Shown here: piece after piece, positions 28,761-38,420 of the stretch
Position numbering within the stretch: the stretch's first letter is position 1
Layout of the letters: each line of letters opens with the position of its first letter
Source: Pseudoclavibacter sp. RFBB5
Lineage (GTDB): Bacteria > Actinomycetota > Actinomycetes > Actinomycetales > Microbacteriaceae
Length of the DNA: 64,000 nt
Assembly: GCF_002931555.1 (NCBI RefSeq)
Contig: NZ_PSTZ01000007.1
Coordinates: 310,001-374,000 of the forward strand
Reading direction: 5' to 3'
Program-made: the position numbers and the translations under genes
Notes under the pieces: model-generated
Databases searched by the model: none
What the model was told of the DNA's origin: nothing
Seen by the model: only the letters and a program-made list of their open reading frames with translations

Positions 28761-28774
28761 GTGCTGCGCAGCAC
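28761..28774 (+). promoter_or_regulatory. Perfect palindrome in the divIVA upstream region
   Basis: GTGCTGCGCAGCAC is a 14-bp perfect palindrome 127 nt before the divIVA start. Two direct copies of AATGTGAC lie just upstream at 28721-28728 and 28749-28756. The arrangement looks like an operator, though the regulator is unknown. A TAGTGT at about 28809-28814 could be a -10. Confidence 0.45.
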
Positions 28775-28900
28775 AGCAACGTTCTGCGTGCACATCTGGG
28801 CAACGCTAGTGTTGTCACGCCGGACCCGGAGTCTGCTCGTCAGACCCAGAGTCTTTTCCAGATACAGACCAATCGCAGAGAGAGTCGAAAGGTGGCCGAC

Positions 28901-29647
28901 ATGGCACTCACTCCTGAGGACGTCATCAACAAACGCTTCCAGCAGACCAAGTTCCGCGAGGGGTACGACCAGGACGAGGTCGACGACTTCCTCGACGAGG
29001 TCGTTGCAGAGATGCGCCGCCTCGTGGGGGAGAACGAGCAGCTTCGTCAGCAGCTCGAAGAGGCAGAGGCACGCGCCAGCAGCGCGCCTGCGGCCGCAGC
29101 TCCCGCCCCGGTCGAAGAGCCCAGCGTCGAGGTTGAGGCAGCTCCTGAGCCCGAGCCTGAGCCCATCGCGCCGCTCGCGCAGCCTGCAGCTCCCGCTCCG
29201 GTCGCCGTAGAGGGTGCAGACGAGGCCGAGACGAGCAGCTCGCTCATCGCCCTCGCCCGCCGCCTCCACGACGAGCACGTCGAAGAGGGAACGCGCAAGC
29301 GCGACGAGATCATCGCCACGGGTGAGACCCGTGCTCGCGAGATCATCGCCGAGTCCGAGACCCGCGCCCGCCAGATCGAAGGCGACAGCGAGAAGCGTGC
29401 CCGCGAGATCACGGTCGAGTCCGAGGGTCGTGCCCGCACGATCGTCACCGAGGCCGAGGCCAAGGAACGCGAGACCATCGGTCGACTCGAGGAGGCCAAG
29501 ACCAAGCTCGAGGCCCGTATCGAGGAGCTCCGCATCTTCGAGCGCGAGTACCGCAACAACCTCCGGTCCTACATCGAAGGCCAGCTCAACGACCTGAACC
29601 GTCAGGCCAGCGACGTCCTCGAAGGCTCCGCACCAGCGGGCCAGTAG
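28901..29647 (+). CDS. divIVA: Polar growth and septum-site protein DivIVA (Wag31)
   Basis: This 248-residue coiled-coil protein begins MALTPEDVINKRFQQTKF, the membrane-curvature-binding N-terminal domain (about 1-55). An Ala/Pro/Glu-rich linker (about 60-115) follows, and then a long alpha-helical coiled coil (about 120-235) with repeated 'ETRAREI' heptads. In actinobacteria it gathers at the poles and directs apical wall synthesis. The ATG at 28901 is preceded by AAAGGTGG; a GTG at 28892 is an alternative. The 224-nt leader contains a palindrome and direct repeats. Confidence 0.94.
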   Translation: MALTPEDVINKRFQQTKFREGYDQDEVDDFLDEVVAEMRRLVGENEQLRQQLEEAEARASSAPAAAAPAPVEEPSVEVEAAPEPEPEPIAPLAQPAAPAPVAVEGADEAETSSSLIALARRLHDEHVEEGTRKRDEIIATGETRAREIIAESETRARQIEGDSEKRAREITVESEGRARTIVTEAEAKERETIGRLEEAKTKLEARIEELRIFEREYRNNLRSYIEGQLNDLNRQASDVLEGSAPAGQ

Positions 29648-29657
29648 CACTCGGAAC

Positions 29658-30209
29658 GTGGAGGACACACCTCTGCAGACCACCGAACGGCGATCGCGTC
29701 CGAGCATCCGCATTCTTGCGATGCTCGCCGCGGTCGCCGTCGGCGCGTTTGCGCTCGACCAGATATCCAAGGCGTTCGTCGTCTCCTCGATGACCGAGGG
29801 CCAGACCGTCGAGGCGCTCGGCGGCTTCCTGCAGTGGCACTTCGTGAGGAACCCGGGCGCCGCATTCTCGTTCGCCGCAGGCTCCACGTGGATCTTCACG
29901 GGCGTGTCGACGATCATGGTCATCGTCATCCTGGTCGTCGCTCGCAGGCTCGCGTCGAAGCGCTGGGCCGCAGTGTTCGGGCTCGTGCTCGGAGGCGCTC
30001 TCGGGAACCTCTTCGACCGGCTCTTCCGCGAGCCCGGTTTCGGCGTCGGCCACGTCATCGACTTCATCTACACGCCGTGGATGCTCCCGGCGATCTACAA
30101 CGTCGCCGACATGTGCATCGTCGTTGGGATGTCGGCGTTCGTGCTGCTCACCCTGTTCGACATCGGTTTCGACGGCAAGCGCCGACCCAAGGCGAAGAAG
30201 GACGCGTAA
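29658..30209 (+). CDS. lspA: Lipoprotein signal peptidase (signal peptidase II)
   Basis: This 183-residue aspartic protease has four membrane helices. The catalytic dyad is Asp120 in NLFDR and Asp151 in [17 protein letters not shown] is the other family signature. It cleaves the signal peptide from diacylated prolipoproteins. A GTG start 11 nt after divIVA and a TAATG overlap with the next gene show it is in the same operon. The cytochrome c oxidase subunit II gene in this window encodes a plausible lipobox substrate. Confidence 0.95.
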   Translation: MEDTPLQTTERRSRPSIRILAMLAAVAVGAFALDQISKAFVVSSMTEGQTVEALGGFLQWHFVRNPGAAFSFAAGSTWIFTGVSTIMVIVILVVARRLASKRWAAVFGLVLGGALGNLFDRLFREPGFGVGHVIDFIYTPWMLPAIYNVADMCIVVGMSAFVLLTLFDIGFDGKRRPKAKKDA

Positions 30210-31135
30210 TGCAATCCAGGACGATCCCGATCCCTGACGGCCTCGAGGGCACCCGTGTCGACGCAGGCGTCTCGAAGCTGCTCGGTCTGAGCAGGACACA
30301 GGTCGCCGATATCGCGGCGGCGGGCGGGATCACGATCGACGGAAAGCTCGTCGGCAAATCCGACCGGATGACAGCCGGCGCCGTCATCTCCGTCGAGTGG
30401 GAGCAGGCCGGACCGGTCGAGGTCGTCCCGATCGCCGTGCCCGACCTCAAGATCGTGCACGACGAGGACGACTTCGTCGTCATCGACAAGCCAGTCGGCG
30501 TTGCCGCCCATCCTTCGATCGGCTGGGACGGCCCCACGGTGCTCGGCGCGCTCGCCGCCGCGGGGTTCACCATCTCGACCTCCGGGCAGTCGGAGCGCCA
30601 GGGAATCGTGCACCGTCTGGATGCGGGCACGAGTGGCCTGATGGTCGTGGCGAAGAGCGAGCTCGCGTACGCGCAGCTCAAGAAGGCGTTCCACGATCGT
30701 CAGGTCGAGAAGGTCTACCACGCGGTCGTGCAGGGACACCCGGACCCGCTCTCGGGAACGATCGACGCGCCCATCGGTCGCCACCCAGGCTCCTCCTGGA
30801 AGTTCGCCGTCACCAGCGAGGGGAAGCCCTCCGTCACGCACTACGAGACCCTCGAGGCCTTCCGGCGCGGGGCGCTGCTCGAGGTTCACCTGGAGACCGG
30901 ACGCACGCACCAGATCCGCGTGCACATGGCCGCCCAGCGGCACCCGTGTGTCGGCGACCCCCTCTACGGCTCCGACCCGACCCTGGCCGGCAAGCTCGGG
31001 CTGAGACGCCAGTGGCTGCACGCCAAGGAGCTGGGGTTCGCCCACCCGCGGACCGGCGAGCCCGTGCGCTTCACGACCGAGTACCCAGACGACCTGGCGC
31101 ACTCGCTCGAGCTGCTCCGCGAAGGCGAGCTGTAG
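30209..31135 (+). CDS. RluA-family 23S rRNA pseudouridine synthase
   Basis: This 308-residue protein has an N-terminal S4-like domain (about 10-70, [17 protein letters not shown]) and a C-terminal pseudouridine synthase domain. The catalytic [15 protein letters not shown] contains the Asp nucleophile, and [10 protein letters not shown] and [10 protein letters not shown] follow. Together with lspA this is a standard pairing, and RluD-like activity on helix 69 is a reasonable guess. The ATG shares one base with the lspA stop (TAATG) and has GAAGGA upstream. Confidence 0.92.
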   Translation: MQSRTIPIPDGLEGTRVDAGVSKLLGLSRTQVADIAAAGGITIDGKLVGKSDRMTAGAVISVEWEQAGPVEVVPIAVPDLKIVHDEDDFVVIDKPVGVAAHPSIGWDGPTVLGALAAAGFTISTSGQSERQGIVHRLDAGTSGLMVVAKSELAYAQLKKAFHDRQVEKVYHAVVQGHPDPLSGTIDAPIGRHPGSSWKFAVTSEGKPSVTHYETLEAFRRGALLEVHLETGRTHQIRVHMAAQRHPCVGDPLYGSDPTLAGKLGLRRQWLHAKELGFAHPRTGEPVRFTTEYPDDLAHSLELLREGEL

Positions 31136-31170
31136 TCCACAGGCTCGTCCGCAGAGGCGCTCCGGCGACC

Positions 31171-31199
31171 TAAGATGGGTGCGCCGATCCACCCATCTT
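31171..31199 (+). promoter_or_regulatory. -10-like hexamer and hairpin in the dnaE leader
   Basis: TAAGAT (31171-31176) fits a -10 element. Overlapping it, AAGATGGGT (31172-31180) pairs perfectly with ACCCATCTT (31191-31199) around a 10-nt loop, just ahead of the GGAGAG ribosome site. Either a promoter or a translation-control stem is possible; both cannot be fully used at once. Confidence 0.4.
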
Positions 31200-31211
31200 C
31201 TCGGAGAGACA

Positions 31212-34200
31212 TTGCCTTCAGCAGACTCGTTCGCCCACCTCCACGTCCACAGCGAGTACTCGATGCTCGATGGGGCGGCCCGGATCGGCGAACTCATGAA
31301 GGCCGCCGTCGAGCAGGGCATGCCGGCGGTCGCGATGACCGACCACGGCAACGTCTTCGGTGCCTACGAGTTCGCCAAGGCCGCCAAGGAGCACGGCATC
31401 AAGCCGATCATCGGCACAGAGGCCTACCTCACGCCGGGAACGCACCGCGGTGACCGCACGCGCGTGAAGTGGGGCAACGGCGGGGGCGATGATGTCTCCG
31501 GCTCCGGTGCGTACACGCACATCACCATGCTCAGCGAGACCACGCAGGGCATGCACAACCTCTTCCGGCTCTCCAGTCGGGCCTCCATGGAGGGGTACTA
31601 CTTCAAGCCGCGTATGGACCGCGAGCTGCTGAACACGTATTCCAAGGGGCTCATCGCGACGACCGGATGCCCCTCAGGCGAGGTGCAGACCAGGCTTCGG
31701 CTCGGGCAGTACAACGAGGCCAGAGCAGCGGCAGCTGAGTTCCGCGACATCTTCGGCGCAGAGAACTACTTCTGCGAGATCATGGACCACGGCATCGACA
31801 TCGAGCGGCGCGTCATGCCCGACCTGCTCAAGCTCGCCAAAGACCTCGGCCTTCCCCTCGTCGCGACGAACGACCTCCACTACACGCACTCGCACGACGC
31901 CGACAGCCACTCGGCGCTGCTGTGCGTGCAGTCCGGTTCGACGATGGACGACCCGAACCGCTTCCAGTTCTCCGGCACGGGGTACTACCTGAAGTCCGCC
32001 GCCGAGATGCGCGGGATCTTCCGCGACCACCCGGAAGCGTGCGACAACACGCTGCTCATCGCCGAGCGGTGCTCTGCCGAGTTCGACGAGAGCGCGAACT
32101 ACATGCCTCGCTTCCCCGTGCCGGAGGGCGAGACGGAGAGCACCTGGTTCATCAAGGAGATCGACGCGGGTCTCGACAAGCGGTACCCGGCCGGGGTCCC
32201 GAGCGACGTCCGCAAGCAGGCGGACTACGAGATCGGCGTCATCAACCAGATGGGCTTCCCGGGGTACTTCCTGGTCGTCGCCGACTTCATCAACTGGGCG
32301 AAGGACAACGGCATCCGCGTCGGGCCAGGTCGCGGTTCCGGTGCAGGGTCCATGGTGGCCTACGCCATGGGCATCACCGACCTCGACCCGCTGCGGCACG
32401 GCCTCATCTTCGAGCGCTTCCTCAACCCGGACCGAGTCTCGATGCCCGACTTCGACGTCGACTTCGACGATCGCCGCAGGTCGGAGGTCATCCGGTACGT
32501 CACCGAGAAGTACGGCTCGGAGCGCGTCGCCCAGATCGTCACCTACGGCACGATCAAGGCCAAGCAGGCGCTCAAGGATGCCTCGCGCGTGCTCGGCTAC
32601 CCGTTCTCGATGGGCGACCAGCTCACGAAGGCCATGCCTCCCGCCGTCATGGGCAAGGACATCCCGCTCAGCGGGATCTTCGACAAGGAGCACAAGCGCT
32701 ACTCGGAGGCCGCCGAGATGCGCGCCTTCATCGAGAGCAACCCGGACGCGAAGAAGGTGTTCGACACCGCGAGCGGGCTCGAGAACCTGAAGCGCCAGTG
32801 GGGCGTGCACGCGGCCGGCGTCATCATGTCGAGCGACCCGCTCATCGACATCATCCCGATCATGAAGCGGGAGCAGGACGGCCAGATCGTCACCCAGTTC
32901 GACTATCCGGCGAGCGAGTCCCTCGGGCTCATCAAGATGGACTTCCTCGGACTGCGCAACCTCACCATCGTGAGTGACGCGGTGGTCAACATCAAGGCGA
33001 ACCGCGGCATCGATCTCGTCCTCGAGGACCTCGAACTGGACGACGTCGGCGCCTACGAGCTGCTGACGCGGGGTGACACGCTCGGGGTCTTCCAGCTCGA
33101 CGGTGGACCTATGCGCTCCCTGCTGCGCCTCCTCAAGCCCGACAACTTCGAGGACATCTCCGCGGTCATCGCGCTGTACCGTCCCGGGCCGATGGGTGCC
33201 AACTCCCACATCAACTACGCGCTGCGCAAGAACGGCGAGCAGGAGATCACCCCGATTCACCCGCAACTCGAGGAGCCGCTCCAGGAGATCCTCTCGACCA
33301 GCTACGGCCTGATCATCTATCAGGAGCAGGTCATGGCCATCGCGCAGAAGGTCGCCGGATTCTCGCTCGGCCAGGCCGACATCCTCCGCCGCGCCATGGG
33401 CAAGAAGAAGAAGTCGGAGCTGGACAAGCAGTTCGCCGGCTTCCAGGGCGGAATGCACGCCAACGGCTACTCCGATGAAGCCGTGAAGATGCTCTGGGAC
33501 ATCCTGCTGCCGTTCTCCGACTACGCCTTCAACAAGGCCCACTCCGCCGCCTACGGCGTCGTCTCCTACTGGACCGCGTATCTGAAGGCCCATTTCCCCG
33601 CTGAGTACATGGCCGCTCTGCTCACGAGCGTCGGCGACTCGCGCGACAAGCTGGCGATGTACCTCAACGAGTGCCGCCGCATGGGCATCACGGTGCTCGC
33701 CCCCGACGTCAACGAGTCGTTCGTCAACTTCACCGCGGTGGGGGAGGACATCCGCTTCGGTCTCGGCGCCGTGAGGAACGTGGGAGCGAACGTCGTCGAG
33801 GAGATCCAGAAGGCGCGCGAGTCGAAGACCGCGTTCGTCTCGTTCCATGACTTCCTGAAGAAGGTGCCGACGACGGTCGCCAACAAGCGCACCGTGGAGT
33901 CGCTCATCAAGGCCGGCGCCTTCGATTCGCTTGGCAACACTCGCCGCGCCCTCGTCGAGGTGCACGAGAACGCCATCGACGTCGCGGTGTCGCGCAAGCG
34001 GAACGAGGCGCACGGGCAGGTTGACCTCTTCGCGGGTCTCGACGAGTTCGAAGCCGAGGAGGACGACGTTCCCGTCCGACCCGAGTTCAATCGCCGCGAC
34101 AAGCTCGCCTTCGAACGGGACATGCTCGGGCTCTACGTCTCCGACCACCCGCTTGCGGGGCTCGAGCGAGAGCTCGCGAAGCTGGCGACGACCAGCATCC

Positions 34201-34721
34201 TCGACCTGACGCAGGCCGAGCACCTGGAGGACGGGCAGCAGGTCACGATCGCCGGCCTCATCACGAGCGTGCAGCATCGGGTGGCCCGGAACTCGGGCAA
34301 TCCCTACGGGATGATCGAGGTCGAGGACTTCGGCGGCACCATGACCGTCATGTTCATGGGCAAGACGTACCAGGAGTTCCAGACACAGCTCCAAGGCGAT
34401 GTCATCGTGGCCGTCAAGGGTCGCGTGTCGAAGCGAGACGACGGTATGAACCTGCACGCGCAGGGCCTCACGCTGCCGAAGATCGCAGCGGCCGAGGACG
34501 CGGGCACGCTCACGCTCACCATCCCGGATACTCGGGCAACGGAGCCGGTCGTGGATGCGCTCGGCAAGGTTCTGCGCCGCCACTCGGGGGAGAGCGAGGT
34601 GCGGCTCCGACTTCGCACGCCGGGTGTCATCCGCCGCTTCGAGCTGCCGCACCGTGTGCGGATCACCCAGGACCTCTACGGGGAGCTGAAGGCTCTGCTC
34701 GGGCCCAGTTGCCTCGAGTAG
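31212..34721 (+). CDS. dnaE: DNA polymerase III alpha subunit (replicative polymerase)
   Basis: This 1,169-residue replicative DNA polymerase has an N-terminal PHP domain (HLHVHSEYSMLDGA, TDHGNVFGAYEF), a palm with the PDFDVDFDDRRR catalytic carboxylates, a fingers/tau-binding region, a helix-hairpin-helix, and a C-terminal OB-fold (VTIAGLITSVQHR). Length and order match DnaE1. A TTG at 31212 is chosen because GGAGAG lies 6-7 nt upstream and conserved sequence begins straight after it; GTG at 31179 would start inside the leader hairpin. Downstream hisD is separated by 61 nt. Confidence 0.95.
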   Translation: MPSADSFAHLHVHSEYSMLDGAARIGELMKAAVEQGMPAVAMTDHGNVFGAYEFAKAAKEHGIKPIIGTEAYLTPGTHRGDRTRVKWGNGGGDDVSGSGAYTHITMLSETTQGMHNLFRLSSRASMEGYYFKPRMDRELLNTYSKGLIATTGCPSGEVQTRLRLGQYNEARAAAAEFRDIFGAENYFCEIMDHGIDIERRVMPDLLKLAKDLGLPLVATNDLHYTHSHDADSHSALLCVQSGSTMDDPNRFQFSGTGYYLKSAAEMRGIFRDHPEACDNTLLIAERCSAEFDESANYMPRFPVPEGETESTWFIKEIDAGLDKRYPAGVPSDVRKQADYEIGVINQMGFPGYFLVVADFINWAKDNGIRVGPGRGSGAGSMVAYAMGITDLDPLRHGLIFERFLNPDRVSMPDFDVDFDDRRRSEVIRYVTEKYGSERVAQIVTYGTIKAKQALKDASRVLGYPFSMGDQLTKAMPPAVMGKDIPLSGIFDKEHKRYSEAAEMRAFIESNPDAKKVFDTASGLENLKRQWGVHAAGVIMSSDPLIDIIPIMKREQDGQIVTQFDYPASESLGLIKMDFLGLRNLTIVSDAVVNIKANRGIDLVLEDLELDDVGAYELLTRGDTLGVFQLDGGPMRSLLRLLKPDNFEDISAVIALYRPGPMGANSHINYALRKNGEQEITPIHPQLEEPLQEILSTSYGLIIYQEQVMAIAQKVAGFSLGQADILRRAMGKKKKSELDKQFAGFQGGMHANGYSDEAVKMLWDILLPFSDYAFNKAHSAAYGVVSYWTAYLKAHFPAEYMAALLTSVGDSRDKLAMYLNECRRMGITVLAPDVNESFVNFTAVGEDIRFGLGAVRNVGANVVEEIQKARESKTAFVSFHDFLKKVPTTVANKRTVESLIKAGAFDSLGNTRRALVEVHENAIDVAVSRKRNEAHGQVDLFAGLDEFEAEEDDVPVRPEFNRRDKLAFERDMLGLYVSDHPLAGLERELAKLATTSILDLTQAEHLEDGQQVTIAGLITSVQHRVARNSGNPYGMIEVEDFGGTMTVMFMGKTYQEFQTQLQGDVIVAVKGRVSKRDDGMNLHAQGLTLPKIAAAEDAGTLTLTIPDTRATEPVVDALGKVLRRHSGESEVRLRLRTPGVIRRFELPHRVRITQDLYGELKALLGPSCLE

Positions 34722-34782
34722 TCCCGGTCGCGTGTCGCGGACGAGACGGCCCCCACTCCCGCCTGACTACGATGGAGACACC

Positions 34783-36087
34783 ATGATGCAACTCATCGAT
34801 CTGCGTGGTTCTGCGCTCAGCGCCTCCGAGCTTCGGAACATCCTCCCTCGCGCCGAGCTCGACGTCGGGCGTGCGCTCGGCACGGCCGCCGAGCTCATCT
34901 CGTCGGTCCGCGAGCAGGGAGCTTCCGCGCTCCGTGAGCAGGCGGTGCGCCTCGACGGCGTCGAGCCACCGCACCTGCGGGTCCCGCAGGAGGCGATCGA
35001 CGAAGCCACGGCGAGTCTCGACCCCCAGGTGCGGGCTGGCCTGGAGGCCATGATCGAGCGTGTCCGCGCTGGCTCGGCTGCCCAGGTTCCCGACCCCAGG
35101 GTCACGACTCTCGGTGACGGTGCCGTCGTCGAGCTCCGCTGGCACCCGGTGAAGCGCGTCGGGCTCTACGTCCCTGGCGGGAAGGCCGTCTATCCGTCGA
35201 GCGTCGTCATGAACGTCTGCGCCGCGATGGCGGCGGGCGTCTCCTCGATCGCGATCGCGTCGCCGCCGCAGCGGGAGTTCGGTGGGGGTGTCCACCCCAC
35301 GATCCTCGGCGCAGCTGGCCTCCTCGGGGTCACCGAGGTCTACGCCATGGGCGGGGCAGGCGCCATCGGCGCGTTGGCGCACGGGGTCCCTGACATCGGC
35401 CTCGAACCGGTCGAGGTCATCACGGGCCCGGGCAATGTGTACGTCGCTGCAGCGAAGCGCATCGTGCAGTCGTTCGTCGGCATCGACTCCGAGGCGGGCC
35501 CGACGGAGATCCTCGTGATCGCCGACGACTCCGCAGATGCGGACCACGTCGCCGCGGACCTGGTGAGCCAGGCCGAGCACGACGAGCTCGCGTCGGCGCT
35601 TCTCGTCACCCCCGACGCGGACTGGGCGAAGCGTGTGCTCGAGCGCGTCGAGGCCCGAGCAGCGGCGACCAAGCACGCCGAGCGCGTGCGCGTCTCGCTC
35701 GGCGGCCGCCAGTCCGCCGTCATCCTCGTCGACGACTTCACCGCAGCAGCCAGGGTGTCGAATGCCTACGCGCCCGAGCACCTCGAGGTGCAGACTCGCG
35801 AGCCCGAGGCCATGCTCGCGATGCTCCACAACGCTGGAGCCATCTTCATGGGCGCCAACTCGCCAGTGAGCCTCGGGGACTACCTCGCTGGCTCCAACCA
35901 CGTGCTGCCGACGGGCGGCCAGGCCGCGCACACGCCCGGTCTCGGGGCGCACACGTTCCTCCGCCCGCAACAGATCATCCGCTACGACAGGGAGGCCCTG
36001 CGCGCCGTGAGCGAGCATGTCGTGGCGCTCGCAGACGCCGAGGACCTCCCGGCGCACGGTGAGGCAGTGACGGCGAGGTTCAGCTGA
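34783..36087 (+). CDS. hisD: Histidinol dehydrogenase
   Basis: This 434-residue enzyme oxidises L-histidinol to L-histidine in two NAD-dependent steps. The family blocks [18 protein letters not shown], the zinc-site region [24 protein letters not shown] and [17 protein letters not shown] are present. ATG 34783 and ATG 34786 are adjacent; GGAG at 34774-34777 favours the first. It is alone rather than in a his operon, lying between dnaE and nrdR. Its stop overlaps the nrdR start by one base. Confidence 0.95.
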   Translation: MMQLIDLRGSALSASELRNILPRAELDVGRALGTAAELISSVREQGASALREQAVRLDGVEPPHLRVPQEAIDEATASLDPQVRAGLEAMIERVRAGSAAQVPDPRVTTLGDGAVVELRWHPVKRVGLYVPGGKAVYPSSVVMNVCAAMAAGVSSIAIASPPQREFGGGVHPTILGAAGLLGVTEVYAMGGAGAIGALAHGVPDIGLEPVEVITGPGNVYVAAAKRIVQSFVGIDSEAGPTEILVIADDSADADHVAADLVSQAEHDELASALLVTPDADWAKRVLERVEARAAATKHAERVRVSLGGRQSAVILVDDFTAAARVSNAYAPEHLEVQTREPEAMLAMLHNAGAIFMGANSPVSLGDYLAGSNHVLPTGGQAAHTPGLGAHTFLRPQQIIRYDREALRAVSEHVVALADAEDLPAHGEAVTARFS

Positions 36088-36596
36088 TGCACTGCCCGTT
36101 CTGTCGTCACCCTGATTCACGGGTCATCGACTCGCGCACGAGCGACGACGGTTTCGCGATCCGTCGAAGGAGGCAGTGCCCGGAATGCGGGCGCCGATTC
36201 TCCACGACCGAGACGGCGAGCCTCACGGTCATCAAGCGCAACGGCGTCGTCGAGTCGTTCTCACGCGACAAGGTCGTGGCGGGTGTCCGCAAGGCCTGCC
36301 AGGGACGGCCCGTGACCGATACCGACCTGGCGCTCCTCGCGCAGCGCGTGGAAGAGAGCATCCGCGCGACCGGGGCCTCGCAGATCGAAGCCAACGACAT
36401 CGGCCTGGCCATCCTGCCGCCGCTGCGTGAGCTGGATGACGTCGCCTACCTCCGCTTTGCGAGCGTCTACCAAGGCTTCGCCGGCCTTGACGACTTCCGT
36501 GCCGCCATCGATCGAATGCACGAGGACGGCATCAAGGCCCAGTACGCCACCGAGTCAGCCGACGGCGAGTCGACAGTCAAGGGAGAGACCCGATGA
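36087..36596 (+). CDS. nrdR: Transcriptional repressor NrdR
   Basis: This 169-residue regulator has an N-terminal zinc ribbon with Cys3, Cys6, Cys31 and Cys34 and an ATP-cone (about 46-136, [15 protein letters not shown], and RFASVYQGF). It senses dATP/ATP and represses ribonucleotide reductase genes. No ribonucleotide reductase gene is in the window, so its targets lie elsewhere. The ATG overlaps the hisD stop (TGATG), and its own stop overlaps pyrD (ATGA). Confidence 0.96.
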   Translation: MHCPFCRHPDSRVIDSRTSDDGFAIRRRRQCPECGRRFSTTETASLTVIKRNGVVESFSRDKVVAGVRKACQGRPVTDTDLALLAQRVEESIRATGASQIEANDIGLAILPPLRELDDVAYLRFASVYQGFAGLDDFRAAIDRMHEDGIKAQYATESADGESTVKGETR

Positions 36597-37624
36597 ACGC
36601 CGCCTATCGTCTGCTGTTCAGGCACGTCCTGTCCAAGATGGACCCGGAACGCGCGCACGCGCTCGCCTCCGGGGTCATCCGGGCGCTCGGTCGTCGCGGC
36701 CCAGCTGCGCTGCTCTCGCCGCTCGCCGCGCCTGCCGAATCGCTCAGGGTCGAGACGATGGGCCTCAGCTTCGCGTCGCCGTTCGGTCTCGCGGCCGGTT
36801 TCGATAAGGACGCCGAGGACATCGACGGCCTCGCCACGCTCGGCTTCGGCCACGTCGAGGTCGGCACCGTGACGCCCCGCCCGCAGCCGGGCAACCCCGG
36901 CCCGCGGCTCTTCCGGCTCGTCGCCGACGGCGCGCTCATCAACCGCATGGGCTTCAACAATCGCGGAGCGGAACTCGCAGCCGCCAACATCGCGGCTCGT
37001 CGCAACCGCTCCGTCATCGTCGGCGTCAACATCGGCAAGAACAAGACGACCGAGGCTGACGACGCTCATCTCGACTACGCGGCCGCCGCGGCCGCGGTCA
37101 AGGATGTCGCGGACTATCTGGTCGTGAACGTCTCCTCGCCGAACACGCCCGGCCTGCGCAGGCTACAGTCCCTTGGATCGCTGACGCCCATCCTTCGAGC
37201 GGCACGGGATGCGGCACCCGGCGTCCCCTTGCTGGTCAAGATCGCTCCAGACCTGGACGACGAGGAGATCAGGGAGGTCACTCAGCTGGCCATAGACGAG
37301 GGTCTGGCCGGAATCATCGCGGCCAACACGACGATCTCGCGCTCGGGGTTGCGCACGTCGGCACGCATCGTGGAGGCGTTCGGCGCTGGAGGCCTGTCCG
37401 GTCGTCCCCTGACCGAGCGCTCACTCGAGGTCCTGCGCATCGTCAAGGAGGCGTCCGGGGACCGGCTGTGCATCATCTCCGTCGGAGGGGTCGCGGACGC
37501 GGCCGAGGTTCGCCGACGCCTCGATGCGGGCGCTACCCTCGTCCAGGGCTACACCGAGTTCCTCTACGCGGGTCCCATGTGGGCTGCCAGCATCAATCGC
37601 GGACTCGCACGCCGCGCACGCTGA
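36593..37624 (+). CDS. pyrD: Dihydroorotate dehydrogenase, quinone-dependent (class 2)
   Basis: This 343-residue FMN enzyme oxidises dihydroorotate to orotate with quinone in pyrimidine synthesis. An N-terminal amphipathic extension ([18 protein letters not shown]) marks the membrane-associated class 2. [27 protein letters not shown] with the catalytic Ser, and GGVADAAEV with the FMN phosphate site follow. It overlaps nrdR by 4 nt. A terminator shared with the converging gene follows at 37723. Confidence 0.95.
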   Translation: MNAAYRLLFRHVLSKMDPERAHALASGVIRALGRRGPAALLSPLAAPAESLRVETMGLSFASPFGLAAGFDKDAEDIDGLATLGFGHVEVGTVTPRPQPGNPGPRLFRLVADGALINRMGFNNRGAELAAANIAARRNRSVIVGVNIGKNKTTEADDAHLDYAAAAAAVKDVADYLVVNVSSPNTPGLRRLQSLGSLTPILRAARDAAPGVPLLVKIAPDLDDEEIREVTQLAIDEGLAGIIAANTTISRSGLRTSARIVEAFGAGGLSGRPLTERSLEVLRIVKEASGDRLCIISVGGVADAAEVRRRLDAGATLVQGYTEFLYAGPMWAASINRGLARRAR

Positions 37625-37722
37625 CCGACGCTTCCGCGCGAAGGTCTCAGTTTGGGCACCATGTCGGATTCCCAGCCGCCTGACACCTTCGCGCAACCCT
37701 GCGGGTCTAGATTGTGAAACAG

Positions 37723-37763
37723 CGAAGGCCCGAGCGGAATACCGTTCGGGCCTTCGAGTTTTT
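37723..37763. terminator. Terminator between pyrD and the DUF3043 gene
   Basis: CGAAGGCCCGAGCGG (37723-37737) pairs over 15 bp (one G-U) with 37742-37756 around AATA, followed by AGTTTTT. It suits pyrD on plus; the symmetric stem could also serve the converging gene. Confidence 0.85.
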
Positions 37764-37794
37764 CTGCGGGCAGCCGGTCGCGCCCCTGACGCGA

Positions 37795-38379
37795 CTACTT
37801 GCCGGTGAACTCGATCTTCGCGCCGCGCTTGACCTGCGACTTGGGCATGCGCATGACTCGCAGCTGCAGGCAGCGGGCGATCGTGCCGATCATGATGCCC
37901 TTCTCGACCTTGTCCTTGCCGACGACCGCGGCGATGCGGCGCTTGATCATGTTGGCGACCATGACGGCCTCGAGGATGCACACGGCGAGGAACGCCCAGA
38001 TGAAGCTCATGGCCCAGATGCCGATCGACTGGCTCGGGATGAACGTCGCGAAGATCACGAGGAACATCATCGGCAGCAGCAGCTCGCCGATCGAGTACCT
38101 CGCGTCGATGTAGTTGCGCATGAAGCGCTTCTGCGGACCGCGCTCGGTCGGACGGAGGTAGCGGTCGTCGCCCTTGGCGAGCCCCTCACGTGCCTTCGCC
38201 TGCTCGATGCGGACCTTCGCCTGCATCTCGCGCTTGGCCTGCTTGCGGTCCTCTGGGACGAGGGGACGCAGGTTCTGCGCTTCGCGCTCGCGCCTCGTGG
38301 GGGTCGGCTGCTGCTTCTTCGCCGGAGACTTCGCGGGAAGCGATGCTGTCTCGGCGCTCTTGGACTCGTGCTTCGACAT
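37795..38379 (-). CDS. DUF3043 domain membrane protein
   Basis: This 194-residue protein has a basic, Lys/Arg/Glu-rich N-terminal half (THREREAQ-like PTRREREAQNLRPLVPEDRK) and two membrane helices at about 105-125 and 128-148, matching the actinobacterial DUF3043 family. The ATG at 38379 follows GAGAGG; an in-frame ATG 12 nt upstream lacks spacing. No function is known. It is divergent from the M20 dipeptidase gene with only 41 nt between their start codons. Confidence 0.85.
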   Translation of the reverse strand: MSKHESKSAETASLPAKSPAKKQQPTPTRREREAQNLRPLVPEDRKQAKREMQAKVRIEQAKAREGLAKGDDRYLRPTERGPQKRFMRNYIDARYSIGELLLPMMFLVIFATFIPSQSIGIWAMSFIWAFLAVCILEAVMVANMIKRRIAAVVGKDKVEKGIMIGTIARCLQLRVMRMPKSQVKRGAKIEFTGK

Positions 38380-38407
38380 GATGCCTCTCAAGAACTCTGG
38401 TGTGATT

Positions 38408-38414
38408 TAGCCTA
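38408..38414. promoter_or_regulatory. Shared -10 region of a bidirectional promoter
   Basis: TAGCCT on plus (38408-38413) and TAGGCT on minus (38414-38409) overlap in one symmetric TTAGCCTAA block. On plus the hexamer is 7 nt from the ATG of the dipeptidase, which would be leaderless. On minus it would give a leader of about 22 nt containing GAGAGG for the DUF3043 gene. Confidence 0.5.
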
Positions 38415-38420
38415 ACCGCT

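Noticed and set aside
31674-34652. Very long open frame antisense to dnaE
   Set aside because: It is a GC-driven shadow of dnaE with no domain, no start signal, and His/Arg/Asp/Glu-rich composition; the plus-strand polymerase is unambiguous.
38402-38420. Partial match to a DtxR/IdeR iron box (TTAGCCTAACC)
   Set aside because: Only about 12 of 19 positions fit and one half-site is missing; the sequence is better explained as overlapping -10 elements.
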